Shown here piece after piece: positions 6,604 to 7,976 of a DNA stretch of 7,976 nt. The stretch is from Eubacteriales bacterium (GTDB taxonomy: Bacteria; Bacillota_A; Clostridia; Lachnospirales; Lachnospiraceae). How positions within the stretch are numbered: the first letter of the stretch is position 1; each line of letters starts with the position of its first letter. Where the stretch lies: assembly GCA_030527765.1 (NCBI GenBank), contig JAUNAE010000168.1, positions 1 through 7,976 of the forward strand. The letters are read 5' to 3'. The position numbers were made by a program, and so were the translations under genes. The notes under the pieces are model-generated. The model worked only from the letters and a program-made list of their open reading frames with translations. It was not told the DNA's origin and ran no database searches.

Positions 6604-7968
6604 ATGTTGAAATCAGGGCTTTACGAACAGGTTATTAATACTGCCTTGGCGGACGAACTTTCAGAGATTTCAAATGCTCGAAAAGCAACGAAAGCTATTG
6701 ACCAAGCGGAAGCTGCTCAGATATTGTCCAAATACCTTGCTGGTGTAGTTCAAAAAGGTCTCGAGAATGTTGTAGATAATGGTGGAGACTTATCGGCACA
6801 GGTAGAACTCACAAATCGAATTGTAAATTTAATTCATAATACGACTAATGAGATTCAATTCACCTCTATGGGTGTGGATGCAAGAGCAGAACAATTAATG
6901 GCACTGTTAAATGAAAATGATCCAAACCTTATTATAGGAAAAAATGCATCTGATATAGTTCGACCAGAGACATCGATTGCTCGTAGCAGTCTTTTTACTG
7001 GAGCTGTTCATGAACCACAAATGTATTCTGAAATAAAGAAGGAAATAGTCTCTGCAGATCGAATTGAGATGTTAGTATCATTTATCAAGTGGAGTGGTTT
7101 ACGGCTGATTATTGACTCTCTACAGGAATTTACCCAAAATGGTGGAGAATTGCGAATAATTACAACCTCTTACATGGGAGCAACAGATATCAAGGCTATT
7201 GAGGAACTTCGTATGTTACCAAATACGAAAATTAAAGTTAGCTATGATACAAAACGGACTCGCTTACATGCAAAAACATATGTTTTTAATAGAAATACAG
7301 GATTCACTACTGCATATGTTGGTTCATCCAATCTCTCAAATGCAGCCATGTCCAGTGGATTAGAGTGGAATGTAAAGATCACATACAAAGACCTTCCGGA
7401 AACGATTGATAAAATCAATGCAACTTTTGAAAGTTATTGGAATTCTAACGAATTTGAGTACTATGAAGAAAATCAAAAAGAACGGCTTGCTCGAGCTTTA
7501 AAAGCAGAAAAGTTTCTTGAAAATCGAAAGCATGAAGTATATACAGTTGATGTACATCCTTTCTCATATCAACAGGAGATTTTGGACCAACTAGATGCCG
7601 AGCGTGTTGTTCGAGGACATTATCGAAATCTAGTTGTAGCAGCAACAGGTACAGGTAAAACAGTAATTTCTGCTCTAGATTATAGGTATTTTTGCAAGCA
7701 GCATCCGGGGAAGAGGAAACGTTTGCTTTTCGTTGCTCATCGTGAGGAAATATTACAGCAGAGCCTATATACGTTCCGCGCCGTATTAAAAGATGCAAAC
7801 TTTGGTGAGCTGTTTGTCGGAGATCATAAGCCAGAGAGTATTGAGCATTTGTTTATTTCGATTCAGACCTTTAATTCTCAGGATTTCACTAGTAAAACAG
7901 CTCAGGATTTCTATGACTATATTAGAGGCTTCTGGCATGATAGTGGGTACTCATGCCGCCTGAATTGA
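6604..7968 (+). CDS. PLD-type (HKD) nuclease fused to SF2 DEAD/DEAH helicase, broken at its 3' end
   Basis: From ATG 6604 the frame codes 454 residues. After a helical N-terminal part (1-125) comes a phospholipase D-like nuclease domain (about 135-290) with one HxK motif, LHAKTYVF (His222, Lys224), then GSSNLSNAAM (Ser241, Asn243) and Glu254; a single motif implies dimer action. The SF2 helicase domain begins near 318: Q-motif-like FSYQQEIL, Walker A ATGTGKT (347-353), LFVAHREEIL (375-384) and ISIQTF (418-423). Relatives combining HKD nuclease, SSL2/RAD25-type helicase and DUF3427 run to roughly 900-1000 residues. Here the frame reads DFYDYI (435-440), where DExH should follow, but continues RGFWHDSG... 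and stops. Motifs II-VI are absent, so ATPase/helicase activity is probably lost; the nuclease part could survive. The role would be DNA processing or defence by analogy with restriction-like helicases. It is downstream partner of the 403-residue gene. Confidence 0.85.
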   Translation: MLKSGLYEQVINTALADELSEISNARKATKAIDQAEAAQILSKYLAGVVQKGLENVVDNGGDLSAQVELTNRIVNLIHNTTNEIQFTSMGVDARAEQLMALLNENDPNLIIGKNASDIVRPETSIARSSLFTGAVHEPQMYSEIKKEIVSADRIEMLVSFIKWSGLRLIIDSLQEFTQNGGELRIITTSYMGATDIKAIEELRMLPNTKIKVSYDTKRTRLHAKTYVFNRNTGFTTAYVGSSNLSNAAMSSGLEWNVKITYKDLPETIDKINATFESYWNSNEFEYYEENQKERLARALKAEKFLENRKHEVYTVDVHPFSYQQEILDQLDAERVVRGHYRNLVVAATGTGKTVISALDYRYFCKQHPGKRKRLLFVAHREEILQQSLYTFRAVLKDANFGELFVGDHKPESIEHLFISIQTFNSQDFTSKTAQDFYDYIRGFWHDSGYSCRLN

Positions 7969-7976
7969 CAATTACA
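7924..7976. mobile_element. Unrelated tail after helicase break, possible edge of an inserted element
   Basis: From about base 7924 none of the three forward frames continues the helicase motif II region: one reads EASGMIVGTHAA then stops, one has two early stops, one is the RGFWHD tail. That excludes a simple frameshift. The segment carries an inverted repeat (7934-7957) and a consensus TTGACA (7965-7970), features common at insertion-sequence ends. No transposase is visible and the family cannot be named; two minus-strand frames are open to the window edge but too short to judge. A rearrangement junction or an assembly join at a repeat is an alternative. Confidence 0.4.
7934..7957. repeat. 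Perfect 7-bp inverted repeat near the helicase break
   Basis: GGCATGA (7934-7940) and TCATGCC (7951-7957) are exact reverse complements around a 10-base loop. GGC (7927-7929) and GCC (7958-7960) can extend the stem across a 4-base bulge. The structure begins about 10 bases from the point where helicase-like coding ends. Confidence 0.7.

Noticed and set aside
7445..7798. 117-codon minus-strand open frame inside the helicase gene
   Set aside because: It is antisense to the Walker A and linker region of a convincing protein, with no domain or start signal of its own.
7924..7968. Simple frameshift in the helicase
   Set aside because: Neither alternative frame reads motif II or any helicase-like continuation; both hit stops quickly.

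Overview
The window looks like chromosome of a low-to-mid GC Bacillota gut-type anaerobe (Erysipelotrichia or Clostridia-like). The clues are AGGAG-type ribosome binding sites, sigma-A-type promoters (TTGTTA-17-TATAAT), an OmpR-type two-component pair, a stand-alone RelA/SpoT-domain synthetase and a zinc-ribbon/Tim44-like membrane protein. The taxonomic call rests on gene style, not on any marker gene, and is weak below phylum level.

Left and centre (1-5230) read as backbone. A 5'-truncated L-2-amino-thiazoline-4-carboxylic acid hydrolase-family gene (3-605, +) runs towards a strong hairpin terminator at 737-788. Convergent with it is a three-gene minus-strand operon: small alarmone synthetase (3367-2777), response regulator (2741-2073) and sensor histidine kinase (2076-790, ATGA overlap with the regulator). 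A near-consensus promoter at 3440-3412 drives this operon. Divergent from it is a 544-residue membrane protein with two four-cysteine zinc ribbons and a Tim44-like segment (3549-5183, +), closed by its own terminator at 5192-5234. The operon suggests that (p)ppGpp synthesis and a membrane-sensed signal are expressed together.

Right part (5235-7976) differs. It is visibly more AT-rich (hand count 18/60 G+C at 7261-7320 against 35/60 at 2461-2520), and it starts with its own extended -10 promoter and a leader hairpin. It holds two genes in a row: an unrecognised 403-residue helical protein with a GxxxGxxxG glycine zipper (5349-6560), and a PLD-type (HKD) nuclease fused to an SF2 helicase (6604-7968). 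This fits an acquired genome-defence or DNA-processing module, but that function is inferred. The helicase reading frame is broken just before its expected DEAD/DExH motif: homology-like sequence stops near 7923. The last ~53 bases are unrelated, contain a perfect 7-bp inverted repeat and a consensus TTGACA, and look like the edge of an inserted element.

I saw no tRNA, rRNA or CRISPR array in the window.
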